64,000 nt of DNA from Cornus controversa (Eukaryota; Streptophyta; Magnoliopsida; Cornales; Cornaceae): NCBI GenBank assembly GCA_026545225.1, contig CM048848.1:48578306-48642305 (forward strand). Reading direction: 5' to 3'. Below are positions 44,361 through 54,980 of this stretch, one piece after another. The notes beneath the pieces are model-generated. The model searched no databases and had not been told where the DNA came from. It saw only the letters and a list, made by a program, of their open reading frames with translations. Position 1 is the first letter of the stretch; each line of letters starts with the position of its first letter. The translations under genes and the position numbers were made by a program.

Positions 44361-45840
44361 GCTCTTCTTAGTATATATAACTTTTACAATTTACACTCAA
44401 CTTAGGACAGATCCCAGGAACTGGGAAATGAATGAATCTGAATATGAAACGTGCAACACTCGTATGATAACAAATATACTGTGCATATGCCTAGAATCGG
44501 AACCATTTTTCTCTGGAAAGTTATCGCTTGGTTCCGTCCATTGGAACCATCGCCTTGTTGAGAGAAGGAGAAGTCAGCCAAAATGAAAACCAGTTGCAAC
44601 CAATTGAAACATCTGGCAGCTTGAGAGTTGCAATAATAGCAGTAGCAAGGGTGTTTAAGGATGCCAAAACAAATGCAGGTATATTATTATTTCCTCCACC
44701 AAATAAAAGCATAACATGGACAAGAAATTATACAATACTTTAGGAATATTGACGGTGTGACACTCTCATCAAGTGTAAGTCGTCCATTTCTTTTGAAAAC
44801 TATTAATTTCTCTACAATTAAGAGAAATAGAAGACTTACCCTTGTCGGAAATACCATATCACTAGTATTCCGGGGTATTGTATACTTTCTCCCCATAGAC
44901 CCGCACCAAGAGATACAATCATCTAGCCAAAATCACTTATACACATTAGAAGTAAGTGTATACACAAATAATGTAATCCAACAAAATTTGCCTTCAAACA
45001 AATACGATCCATTCAACTTAAAGCATCTATACTACTATATGATCATATGTAAATCTCATTTTTATTTTTTATATACATTTTTAATTAATAATTAATCACA
45101 TGATTACTTTCTTTCAACATCTATAGCTCTACAGGTTTGGTAATTCGCATTTTCATAAACTTCTCACCACTCTAAAAATTTATCTTGACCAAACTTAATT
45201 TAGGAAAAATTACAAAAAATTATCCCAAACTATTGAGATTTTGCAGATACCCCCTTACAATGCAAAAAAAAAACCCCTTAAAACTATAAAATGTTGGGTG
45301 GGTAAATGCATTACGATTAGGACGTTGCGATCTTCTGGCCTTTTGTTGGGTGGGTAAATGACTTATCCACCCTCAAAATATCTAATATTATTATATAAAT
45401 CAAAGAAATATAGAAAATTTGAAATTATTAAAAATCTCATGTGAGCTGACATTTCATTAATTTGGCTACCTTTCTTGGACAACTTCACAACTCTCACTAC
45501 TCAACACCGTCAACCATTTCACCACTCTCAACCTCGTACGATTATACAGACATGGGTGTGGGATGTGTCTGATACTTTTGATTTGACATGCACCTCAAAA
45601 GTATATCATATAATTCAATTTCATTATATATATTTTTTAAGTAGAGTGAAATGCCTATATTCGAAAATATGTTATATAAAGACATTATTTTAGTCTAAAA
45701 ATAGAATAAAAATATTTGAATATTTGACAGTGTCTTTGTGTCCTTTTATTTTCGGATTTGATATGTCTAACGCTTGGACATGTACCCACACCCAACACAC
45801 ATACCCGAGTCCATGTAACATAAAGTCAGGGTTGACCCTG
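44196..45840. repeat. Rep-A copy 3
   Basis: Collinear with Rep-A copy 2 from its left end, with empty sites for the 1069-bp LTR element (at 44215) and the 784-bp MITE (near 44650), but carrying the ~172-bp MITE. It ends near 45840 at 'aacataaagtcagggttgacc', where copies 1 and 2 continue. An (AT)n tract lies at 44312-44360. No coding sequence recognised. Confidence 0.7.
44721..44892. mobile_element. Near-palindromic MITE, copy C (~172 bp)
   Basis: Same position within Rep-A as copy A, so one insertion predates the split of Rep-A copies 2 and 3. The ends pair as 'aagaaattatacaatac' and '...gtattgtatactttct'. The target duplication is decayed (6 of 9). Confidence 0.65.
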
Positions 45841-46712
45841 AGATTCCAAAAATTTTGAGAGACCCTAGAAAGACTTTCAAATGGGTGCCCTTTATATATA
45901 AAGTTTAACATGCGCATAAATTTTATAGGGGTGCAAAAATTTTCTTATTGCTAGGTCCTGATAACTCATAAGCATTTATTATCCATGATTGAATTAGTGA
46001 ATTAGCTTATTAGATTATAGCTAATGGCCTATATATGCAGCTGTTATAGTACTGAAAACAAATCTATTAATATATTATATATATGTATGAATGTCTTTAT
46101 GCATATTCAATTACACAATTGTAACAAAATTAATGGAAAGGTAATTAAATATGAAATCTAAAACATAATTAACCATAAAATAACCTTAACAACTTGAATC
46201 ACAGTAAACAACTTTTGTGCATTCAATATCCAAAAGAAACACATTAATTAAGCTGATAGAGAAAACGAACCAAATCAAAGGATTGAAAATTTTAAACCCT
46301 TAATTTTTGAAGAAAAAAAATTTTCAAACCCTAAATACCAAATCAAATTATGATCAAAACTCCCCCTTTTCAAACCCCAAATAAAATAACCTTAACAACT
46401 TAAATCACAACAAACAACTTTTGTGCATTCAATAGCCAAAACAAACACATTAATTAAGCTAATAGAGAAAACGAACCAAATCAAAGGATTGAAAATTTTA
46501 AATTCTTAATTTCTGAAGAAAAAAAAAATTCAAACCCTAAACCACAAATGATCAAAGTTCCCCCTTACCTAAGAGACCAAAATGAGTTGTTTGCTGCTGG
46601 AATAAAGAAAGAAGAAGAAAAATGAGAGAAAACGAGTTGCTTGCTGCTGGCGTGAAAAAGGAAGTAAAAAACAAGTTATAAGGAAAAAAGAAGAAAAAAA
46701 CAAGTTATTAGT
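45841..46712. repeat. Spacer with a ~150-bp direct repeat
   Basis: 46180-46320 and 46384-46530 are near-identical ('aacaacttttgtgcattcaata', 'gagaaaacgaaccaaatcaaa'). The rest is AT-rich, and 46590-46700 is purine-rich. No gene recognised. Confidence 0.55.
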
Positions 46713-47110
46713 CTTCTGCGGGTGTCCATCCATACGTGGTGGCTTTAAGATAGAGATGGGGGTTTCCATCTCTTGTTAGTCTAATGCGGTTGTCCATCCA
46801 TACGGGTGGTGGCTTTAAGATAGAGATGGGGGTTTCCATCTCTTTTTAGTCTAATGGGGGTGTCCATCCATACGGGTGGTGGGTTTAAGATAGAGATGGG
46901 GGTTTCCATCTCTTATTAGTCTAATGCGGGTGTCCATTCATACGTGGTGGCTTTAAGATAGAGATGGGGGTTTCCATCTCTTTTTAGTCTAATGGGGGTG
47001 TCCATCCATACGGGTGGTGGCTTGGAGTTTCCATCTCTTATTAGTCTAATGCGGGTGTCCATCCATACGGGTGGTGGCTTTAAGATAGAGATGGGATTGA
47101 CTCCAAGTCT
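46713..47110. repeat. Minisatellite derived from the RLP promoter (6 units of ~66 bp)
   Basis: Six units read roughly 'gcgggtgtccatccatacgggtggtggctttaagatagagatggg...' and end 'ccatctct(t/a)ttagtctaat'. The core 'tacgggtggt(g)gcttta' and the closing 'ttgactccaagtc' match the TATA-proximal promoter of the intact RLP (42521-42565). One unit lacks about 20 bp. A single diverged unit stands alone at 44037-44110. Confidence 0.75.
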
Positions 47111-47638
47111 TCTTCTTTTTTTTGTTTTGGTTAGAACTTGACTCCAAGTCTTCATATATAAAACAAAAACTTGACTCGAAGTTTTTTTTGGTTAGAACTT
47201 GACTCCAAGTCTTTGGAGAACAGCACTGTCGATAGTCATGTGCTATTTTTAGTGTCAAAGTCTTGTTTACCTGGTGTAAGAAATGAGGCTTATCAAATTG
47301 ATAGTGATACATCACTTATTTTATGCTAAATAATGTCAGTGTAGATCCATCTACAATCATTTTCTAAGACTCCATCTAGACAAAATACTAGGAAATGCAA
47401 TATTTTTTCCTTTAATTCTAATTTTTTTTATCATTACTCACGTGGTAAGAACTTAGTAGCAACTAGAAAATAATAATGCACAGGTCAGCATCAGATTGTC
47501 CTCTGCTCGGCTTATTCATTAAAAAGTTTAGAATATAATTTTTTTTCACAATTTGCTTTTTAAAAATTGTTTAAAACCATGCCTTTTTTGAGTGAACAGT
47601 CTTTCATACATAACAGATTTTTATGTATGTGTGTGTGT

Positions 47639-47682
<44 letters not shown>
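47111..47682. other. RLP upstream-like DNA, then AT-rich spacer and (AT)n
   Basis: 47130-47215 repeats 'acttgactccaagtct' three times, and 47240-47330 resembles 43955-44000, so RLP upstream DNA continues to about 47330. The rest is AT-rich, ending in a perfect (AT)n tract (47640-47682) directly before the CACTA terminus. Confidence 0.5.
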
Positions 47683-47685
<3 letters not shown>

Positions 47686-47718
47686 TACAAGAATTTTAGC
47701 TTTCAGCGACACGCTTTT

Positions 47719-47908
47719 TACGGCGGGCTCGTGTAGCCCGTGGTGGAAAGTAATTTTTTACGGCGGGCCCATGCAGCCCGTGGTAGAAAGTGATTTTCTA
47801 CATCGGGCCTAAGTAGCCTGTCATAGAAAGAATTTTTTACCACGGTCGACTTGGCCCGTCGTAGAAAGTCACTTTCCACCACGGGCTTAGCCCGTGGTGG
47901 AAAGTTTT
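47719..47908. repeat. Left subterminal repeats of the CACTA element
   Basis: About four units of 'gggc...agcccgt(g)gt(g/a)gaaagt' in alternating orientation, GC- and CpG-rich against an AT-rich background. Confidence 0.8.
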
Positions 47909-48856
47909 ATTTTTTATTGTAATGAGTTCAATTGTTCCCTAAATATGGATCTAAATATGGAGAATTCTCCCCCTCTGTCCTCCTTCGTCTTGTGCGCCAG
48001 CTACGTCTTCTACTTCATTTGAATCTTTCTACTTCGCCCCTTCCCTATTTACTCCATGAATTAGCGTCGACCTCTCTTTTTTTCTCTCTCTTCTGTCTTT
48101 CTCTTCCTTCGGAGATAAGGGTCCAATGGTTTCCTATCCTAGTGGGCTCGTCGCCACTAGGCAGTCATCTTTGATCCTGATCGGCCGAACTACCACTGCA
48201 AGAAATGAGGTTATGGCGCTAAAATTTTGGCCCATGTTGATCTCCCACCTTCTAACAGTTGTGAAGCCCTAGCTACTAAAAATCCCCAATTCGCCGCCTC
48301 CTCTGTCTCAGGATCAAGATGCCAGGGCGAAACCCCTTTCTCGTCGCCAATCGAGATGCTAGGGCCAGACGCTAGGTTGCATCAATTCTGCTTCCAGGGG
48401 TGATCCCGTCGCCGATCGAGACGCTAGGGCGAAATCCCTTTCTCGTCACCGATCGAGATGCTAGGGCCAGCTTGGAGCGCCTTTTCCAACCTTTATGTAC
48501 TGGTATCTTTAGAATAGGGCTGATTGATCCAACTCGTAAGTTTTCAGATTCAATCTTCTTGTTTTTCTGTCCTTGTGTAGGTTCCATCTCTTTTCTCTCT
48601 CATTCTCATCGCTGAACCCAAATCGAATGGTTCTTTGAAGAAGTAGCAAGAAATCTCTCTCATAATTAACAGATTTTGATTTTAGTATTTAGATACTCTA
48701 ATTTGATGTGAGAAATGTGGGATTGTTTGGAAATTATTTCATATTCTGATACCCCACCCCCCACACATACACATATATATATGCAATCTCTTGCTTAGGG
48801 TTTGTTCGGATTTTTTTTGAATTTTGTTGGTTATTTCCTGGAATTCTTATTAATTT

Positions 48857-48908
<52 letters not shown>

Positions 48909-49084
48909 CAGCAATAGTTAATTTTTATCATAGCATCTTATGACCAATTCATACCTTCAGTGTCGACCAGCTCACTTTTCTCTGTTTGTTTTTCTGCTCA
49001 ATGTTAATCATAGGCATTTCTTCTTCTGATAATCATATAACGGAGATCTTCTAAAAGAAATATAACTTTTTGGGTGGATTTTTC
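47909..49084. other. Leader-like interior of the CACTA element
   Basis: Pyrimidine-rich sequence (47960-48120) is followed by a GC-richer part with two copies of 'cgccgatcgaga(t/c)gctagggc(g/c)' (48318-48375 and 48405-48475). A CACTGCAAGAAATGAGG near 48194 resembles a mutated CACTA terminus. An (AT)n tract lies at 48859-48906. It could be a captured 5' leader, but no exon is recognised. Confidence 0.35.
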
Positions 49085-51365
49085 AATAACAAGAGTTCTA
49101 GTTCTAACCTCAACCATGTTTAGAAGTTCAAGAAATCTTTTGAGTTTTCAAAGACTAGTACTTCTATTGTTCAAGTTTCCATAAATAGAAAAGATTTGTT
49201 ATCTATAAAAATGTGAAGGGAGACACCAAGGGTGATAAACATTCAGGAAATGGAATTAATCCTACTATCAGGTATACATCAGTGACTTTGGCATGGCACA
49301 AACACTTCTAGTTCCTCATTTCTTCACTAAATCTATAGAGTAATTAGAGGTCATATTATACTGATACGATCTTTAATTAATTTCTTTAATCAAGCAGGGA
49401 GTGGTTTCAATCCATTTTGGATTTTTGGGTATCGAAGAAAGAATAAGAACACAAGTTTCTCAACAAATACTTGCTGCAGATGAAAATCTTCCCTCGTCTG
49501 ATATTGCATTTGAGAAGGGAAAAATGGTGATTGAGCAAGGTAATCAGTCCTTTATTCTGTCCAGCTCATTTTTAGGACTCTTGGAGTATCCACTATTATT
49601 GGATTATTTTTCCAGTGCCTATAGTTACTTTATGCTGCAACAAGTTGCATATTACTCATTAGTAACTAAAAAAATTTCTTGATCTCATGCTTATTTTCCT
49701 TGGTCTACTTTGTGCTTGATATGCTTTTTCAAAAAATGATCATAAGCAGCATGTGAACAAAAATGACTTTGCGGCACCAGATCCATCTCATATCTCGAAT
49801 GCAACACTGCCTGATCAAAATGTTGTAAGCGGTGGGACCACTGAATTGGTGGAAGGCACAGAACATGGAACATCTACTGTTCAAGGACTTGTGTTGCCCG
49901 GTCATCATATAATCAATGTAGGAGAGGAACCAGGCGATGCAATTAAACAGAAAATACAGGTTAAGGACTCTTAAGTAATGATTTTAGTCTTTTAAGGGAG
50001 TAATGTTAAGAAATTGTCATTTGGAGATACATTCCAGAAACTCTGAAGTGTATATATATATATATTCTATAATCTTCTATTTAGTATCTTATCACTTTAA
50101 GGTTGGCAGCTATCACCAACATTAGTAAGAATTTTTTTAGGAAGTTGTGATACATATTGAATAAAAAATTGGAACTTGTGTAGATGAAAACCCCATTAAA
50201 GGGGCTGCACTTCCCACAAAACCAGAGAGTGAAATTAAAGAGAGAAAGAATGTTGAAGCTAAAAGCCTGAAGGTATTTAAACTATAATCTCTCTGCAACT
50301 CTTGCTAACTGTGTCTAGTTGTGCTATTCTTCTCCAATTCCCATTTAGTCTTATATTTGACAATAGGATATTTCAGAAGTGGATTATTAGTACGTACTTA
50401 TGAATCAGAACTGGATTAGCCATGTGTATCATATATCAAAACACAGTCCAATGTGAAATTTAGTCTTGACCTGCTCGAGATTAAATCATTAGTTTATAGT
50501 GCCAATTGATTGAAGTTCCAATGTTCTGCTAAGATTATCATGTATAAATTAGTTACAATTTTCAATTGAGATTAGTGTAGATGGTAAGTTAATGGTTAAG
50601 GGCTTCTGTTAATATTCATTTGCATATTTTTCTTATTACAATCATTTGCCATTTAGTCTAATGCATCATGCACATGACTTCCTTAACATATATTTGATAT
50701 ATCAGACATTATTTCAAAACATATATAATAATGCAGGAGATGGTGCAACGAGTCTTGAAGCACGGCAAGTCAAACCAGTAAAACCAATACCTACTGTAAG
50801 TGAAAGAAAAGGTTTTGATACCATAAAAAGCATTGTCTATGGTGGTTTAGTGGAATCAATTGCAAGCCTAAGTGTTGTGTCATTTGCCGCTGCTGCTGAT
50901 GCTACCACATGTAAGTGTTCAGAACATCTGTTTTCATTATGTTTCATTTCCAAGTCAATTACTCATCAGCTTCCTTTATATCGATGTTATACATTTTAGC
51001 CCGTGTTTACATTCAACAGAGAGGTAATAATATATCAAAGAAGTCTCTGATAAATTAAAGCAGCAGTTGGTAATTGTGTTCAAAAGATTATATTAATGCC
51101 AATCTTTAGGTTATTTGTATCAGCTAAATAAGTTATTTGTAACTAACAAAATGAGATGCCATGTGTCATGGAATATATCTGTAATACAAATTGGTGGAAC
51201 TCAAATTTGTTGTAGTTGTTCATATTCCGTTTTTCTGTCCTTTGATTTCATGAAATAGTTTACATTAATTTGCTTAAAGATTTTGTCAAGTGGTTGCAGT
51301 GAACGTACATTGTAGCTTTGGGATTGGCAAATCTGATTGGTGGAATTTTCATCATTGGTCATAAT
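49085..51365 (+). pseudogene. MEB/vacuolar iron transporter-like gene fragment, multi-exon
   Basis: Six exon-like blocks separated by GT...AG introns: about 49085-49271, 49398-49539, 49750-49959, 50184-50272, 50737-50910 and 51300-51365. The first four encode a hydrophilic acidic region. The fifth ends in Ser-Ile-Val-Tyr-Gly-Gly-Leu-Val-Glu-Ser and a Ser/Ala-rich helix. The sixth reads Leu-Gly-Leu-Ala-Asn-Leu-Ile-Gly-Gly then Ile-Ile-Gly-His-Asn. This matches the start of the CCC1/VIT membrane domain as found in 'membrane protein of ER body' (MEB)-like proteins. The first block has a TAG and a frameshift. The remaining membrane helices are absent, so no transporter can be made. The assignment is from memory of the family and should be tested by search. 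Confidence 0.6.
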
Positions 51366-51390
51366 GTGAGTAAGATTCCATGCCAACATT

Positions 51391-51391
<1 letters not shown>

Positions 51392-51450
<59 letters not shown>
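51392..51450 (+). repeat. (CT)n(AT)n compound microsatellite
   Basis: About 17 CT units followed by about 12 AT units, directly after the last MEB-like exon. It may mark the junction between captured segments. Confidence 0.9.
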
Positions 51451-52192
51451 AAGCAGTTTTATATAAGGCTGCATTTTATATATATATGAAATGCAGATGT
51501 GGTTTATGAAAAACTCTGATTGACATGTCATAATCTTTCTATAATTCTGTGTCAACATGTATGATTTACATTTCAGGCTCTTTGAGATTATTATTTAGAT
51601 ATCTTGTCCAATTAGAGCACTGACAGATCTACATGGGGCTGAGTGGGGGCACGCTCCACTGATTATGTATTTATTTATTTATATTAAACACCTAAAATTT
51701 TATTAAATTCTAGTAATCTTCCCCACTGAATTTTTACTAAAACAATCCTTTTTTGGTAGTTTGAATTTTTATTTTATTTTATTGTTTTTCAAGGGAACTG
51801 TCACTGAATTAGATTGTCAATCTTGATTCCATGTCGACATTTGCATTGAAAGGAGTTAAGCTATGTCCAATTTGTGGTCCTAAGTTACTCGCAATTGTGT
51901 TCTCTAGCAACATGTGAGTGGTGCTATAACATGCAACTTGTCAGAGGAACCACTTCTTGTGTGCTCATCTGCTAGTAATTTTGCTTGTATTAGTGAATTA
52001 TTGTGTTCTTAGATTTTTTATTGTTTTTTCGCAACTTATCTTGTTGCTTCACTTTAGCATTGGGTTTTTCTTTTTGTTGACTTACTTTAAATGCCCGCTG
52101 AAAATAGTTCAAAATTAGTAAGCCTAGTATATAAATATTTTCTGATAGTTGTTCCACAAAATGGAATTTTGACGCCTTTCTTCTTATCCCCC
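51451..52192. other. Non-coding link between captured gene pieces
   Basis: T-rich, intron-like DNA without a recognisable exon. 51600-51730 resembles the 'ggggctgagtgggggcacgctccact...' text seen at hAT-type ends, but no paired end was found. Confidence 0.35.
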
Positions 52193-52269
52193 ATGGCAGC
52201 AGACACTGCTTTTGACTGGATTGTCATAACTTCTCCTGAAGCAGGTTTAGTTTTTCTCGATGCTTGGAA
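52193..52269 (+). pseudogene. Uroporphyrinogen-III synthase (HEMD) exon fragment
   Basis: One exon-like block reads [12 protein letters not shown], then Val-Phe-Leu-Asp-Ala-Trp-Lys, followed by a GTAAGG donor. This is a strongly conserved segment of plant chloroplast uroporphyrinogen-III synthase, which closes the tetrapyrrole ring in heme and chlorophyll synthesis. A pyrimidine tract and 'ccatggcag' precede it as a possible acceptor. No other HEMD exon was recognised up to 53000, so the fragment is non-functional. It lies in the same orientation as the MEB-like and DXS pieces. Confidence 0.7.
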
Positions 52270-53026
52270 GTAAGGATTACTTGCTCATGAAACACTTCCC
52301 TTAAAGGGGATTTTTTTTTTCTAAATATATATTTGGGTGCTCTGTGATCCTGAGTAGCTTCTGCACTCTCGGAAACTTATGAACTGGCTGAAGTATAGAA
52401 GTATGTGTTCACATCATTGATTTAAGATGTATTTCCTAGATACTTGTTTTGTTATACAGTAACAGTGTTAAAGAAAGTGAAACATAATTCTAAATTTGGA
52501 GCTGAATAGATCCAAACAATTGCAATTGCCGCTAAATACTTTGGTTCTGCTGCATAGAAGCCCAGGAAGTAGTGATGCTAACTATCACTCTGTATTCTTA
52601 TTGCTTGCTTTAGAGATAAAAAGAAAGAGAATAACTTGCTTGCTTCTGCCTCATTTTTTTCCATTCTCAATAATACCAGAGAATCCAAAATTCCTTTTCT
52701 TTTCTTTTTTTCCTCCGTCCTCAGAAACCAAGATGAATCCATGTAGTACGTCACAGTTTAGTTGGAGTAAGGCTTGTTGGGTTGAATGTTCTCATCAAGC
52801 ATACAAGTAATCAGTTCTTATTGAACCCATTGGTTTATTTGAATGCTTTTTTTTATAACAGACACTTTATTTTACATGTGCATTTGGAGAGTTCTTGAAT
52901 CTCTTCTTCATTAATGGATTAGGAACCAGATAGATAATATCTAATTTGACATTTTTGTAATTAGGTACACACTCTTGTTCAAATTTTGATCTCTATTCTG
53001 ATCCTTCTCTGAATCAACTTTTTCAG
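52270..53026. other. Intron-like DNA, possible unrecognised exons
   Basis: T-rich sequence with two short exon-like islands (about 52500-52552 and 52728-52808, the second preceded by 'cctccgtcctcag'). I could not match either to HEMD or DXS. The last 50 bases form a good polypyrimidine tract ending TTTTTCAG at 53026. Confidence 0.35.
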
Positions 53027-53176
53027 TGGCGACTGATTGTTTTACCAGACAACTACATAGAGCATGCTTCACCAAAGGAGCAGCTTGCTCTTGCAGGGCT
53101 AAGTGGACACCACATTGCTGCAACAGCATTGAGTCTGCTCGGACGTACCCGTGAAGCTCTCCTTTTGATGTGCTAG
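53027..53176 (+). pseudogene. 1-deoxy-D-xylulose-5-phosphate synthase (DXS), last exon
   Basis: After the acceptor TTTTTCAG, 49 codons plus a TAG are fully open. They read Trp-Arg-Leu-Ile-Val-Leu-Pro-Asp-Asn-Tyr-Ile-Glu-His, later Glu-Gln-Leu-Ala-x-Ala-Gly-Leu-Ser, His-Ile-Ala-Ala-Thr and Leu-Leu-Gly-Arg-Thr-Arg-Glu-Ala-Leu. This is the conserved C-terminus of DXS, the first enzyme of the plastid MEP isoprenoid pathway. Only the final exon of an enzyme of roughly 700 residues is present, so it has no catalytic capacity. The sequence after the stop (to about 53270) looks like captured 3' UTR. The frame is undamaged, suggesting recent capture or chance. Confidence 0.85.
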
Positions 53177-53892
53177 GGGAGTGGTTTCTTTCTATCACTG
53201 TGGATAAACCAAATAGATTGAAGCTGTAGAGCAAGAAAGAGGGAAAGGTGGATCAAAGCTCAAGAGTAACATTTACTCTACTGATGCCTATTTTTACATT
53301 TTGGAATTCATCAATTATGTCTATTCTTTCATCATCTTTTGTCAGTCACACAATTCTCTAGAACCCCCAAAAACAAAGGAACTCAAAAAAAAAAAAAAAT
53401 CTTTGTTCGTCTGCAGCTGAAAAAGAAAATTTTGTTTGTTTGAAGAAGCACAATGCATTGTATTGGCATGTAATTAGCTGGAAAGTTGTGGCTCAAAGAA
53501 AGGTGGAACTCTGGTGTAGTTGGTGCAACTTTTTGTAATTACATGAAATGTATGTTTTATATCTCTTAACATAGTGAAAGCAACTACTCTTTCTAACACA
53601 ACTACTCTTGTATTGTGAGATCTAAATTAGTTTTTATTTTAATTTTTTGAGTGTTACAATAATTATTTTAGTATAGTTGTGTTATGCATTTAAGCAAAGT
53701 ATTTTAGTTTTTTAATGTAGTTTTGATATAGCTTAATGGCCTTTTTAAGCTACAGGTTTTTTTAATTGAATTTGGTTCTTTAAATTAGATTGAGCAGAAT
53801 TATTTTATGCCCTCATGTATGCATATACTCTGGTTAAGGTGTTAGGAACCACCAGGCATATAATTTTTTTTAAAAATTAATAAACTTTCAAC
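53177..53892. other. 3' UTR-like and AT-rich DNA before the right subterminal repeats
   Basis: 53177-53560 reads like a plant 3' UTR (T-rich, with a 'ttttgtaattacatgaaatg' stretch). The rest is AT-rich. No exon recognised. Confidence 0.4.
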
Positions 53893-54190
53893 CACGGGCT
53901 TAGCTCGTGGTAGAAAAATACTTTCCACCACGGGCTCAGCCCGTGGTAGAAAGGTTTTAACAGTAGCAAAAAAATACTTTCTACCACGGGCCTAACCTGT
54001 GGTGGAAAATGAACTTTTTACCACGGGCGCAGCCCGTGGTAGAAAGTCCATTTTCCACCACGGGCTGGGCCCGTGGTAGAAAGTCAATTTTCCACCACGG
54101 GCTGGGCCCGTGGTAGAAAGTCTATTGGCAACTACGACACCGGATACCACGGCGGGCCAAGCCCGTGGTAAAAGCCCTTTTTGCCCGCCG
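53893..54190. repeat. Right subterminal repeats of the CACTA element
   Basis: About seven units of 'ccaccacgggc...gcccgtggtagaaagt', each palindromic, more numerous and better preserved than on the left. The motif series ends at GCCCGCCGTA near 54190. Confidence 0.85.
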
Positions 54191-54762
54191 TATATATTCT
54201 CAGAATCATAGCCCTTTATTTCATTAATTGGACAAATTATTTACAGAGAAATTTTATAGCAAAGATCTTTGCCTCTTAACTATTTTGATTTGGGTCTGTT
54301 TGCAACAACGACCCAAATCAATTAAGTACATTTAATATGACATTGTTTTATTGGGAGTTGTTTTGATATTTTACATATTACTTTATTCGTTTCAACTCCA
54401 TAATAGGGGCAATTTAGTAATTTTATATTATAAATTAATGAAGATTTTAACCATCGTATGATAAAAGGGGCTGGCATTTTGCACAATTTGGAAGATGAAG
54501 ATGGTTTTTGGCTCCAAAATAGTTCACTAGGTTTGTTGCAAAAGGTTAATAGTTAAAGAGAGTTTGTTAAAATAGCGTAATGTGTCAAAAGGGTAATTTC
54601 GTCATTATCAAAGTCACTTGAAGGGGGTAATTTGTCAAAAACAAAATAGTACAAAGAGTTTTAATGCAAAATTGTAAGTTGAGGGGGATTTTCAGTAACT
54701 TGAGGTATAATTAGGGGGTTTATCTGTAATTTATCCAACAAAATATGACAGGGCAATTCAAT

Positions 54763-54793
<31 letters not shown>

Positions 54794-54811
54794 CTAACTT
54801 TTAACATTAAA
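54191..54811. other. AT-rich spacer, nothing genic
   Basis: Contains phrases frequent in plant intergenic DNA ('gggggtaatttgtcaaaaac', 'gtttatctgtaatttatcc') and a (GA)n tract at 54766-54787. No gene recognised. Confidence 0.5.
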
Positions 54812-54919
54812 CTCTGAGACATGTCAACAATAAGGTACGTGAGGGAAGTTATGAGGACCCGACCTCAGGATCCTCTCAAAGAATAAGAATGAGAGAGCAA
54901 GGACTCCAACTATTGCATC

Positions 54920-54969
<50 letters not shown>

Positions 54970-54980
54970 TTCACATCATC
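54812..54980. repeat. Rep-A copy 4, short left-end fragment
   Basis: 'acatgtcaacaataaggtacgtgaggg' through 'gagagagcaaggactccaacta' matches 44212-44310 almost exactly, followed by the same (AT)n tract (54924-54964). The homology then stops. Confidence 0.75.

Larger units (their letters stand above)
47683..54190 (+). mobile_element. CACTA-type element carrying pieces of three host genes
   Basis: The left end is CACTACAAGAATTTTAGC. Both ends carry arrays of a palindromic GC-rich subterminal motif (CCACGGGC...GCCCGTGGT-(A/G)-GAAAGT) at 47719-47908 and 53893-54190. The right array ends GCCCGCCGTA, the complement of TACGGCGGGC near the left end, but the last ~35 bases including TTCTTGTAGTG are missing or decayed, so target duplications cannot be checked. 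No transposase is seen. The interior holds exon-like fragments of a MEB/VIT-like gene, HEMD and DXS, all on the plus strand. It is best described as a Pack-CACTA-like, non-autonomous element. Confidence 0.75.
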
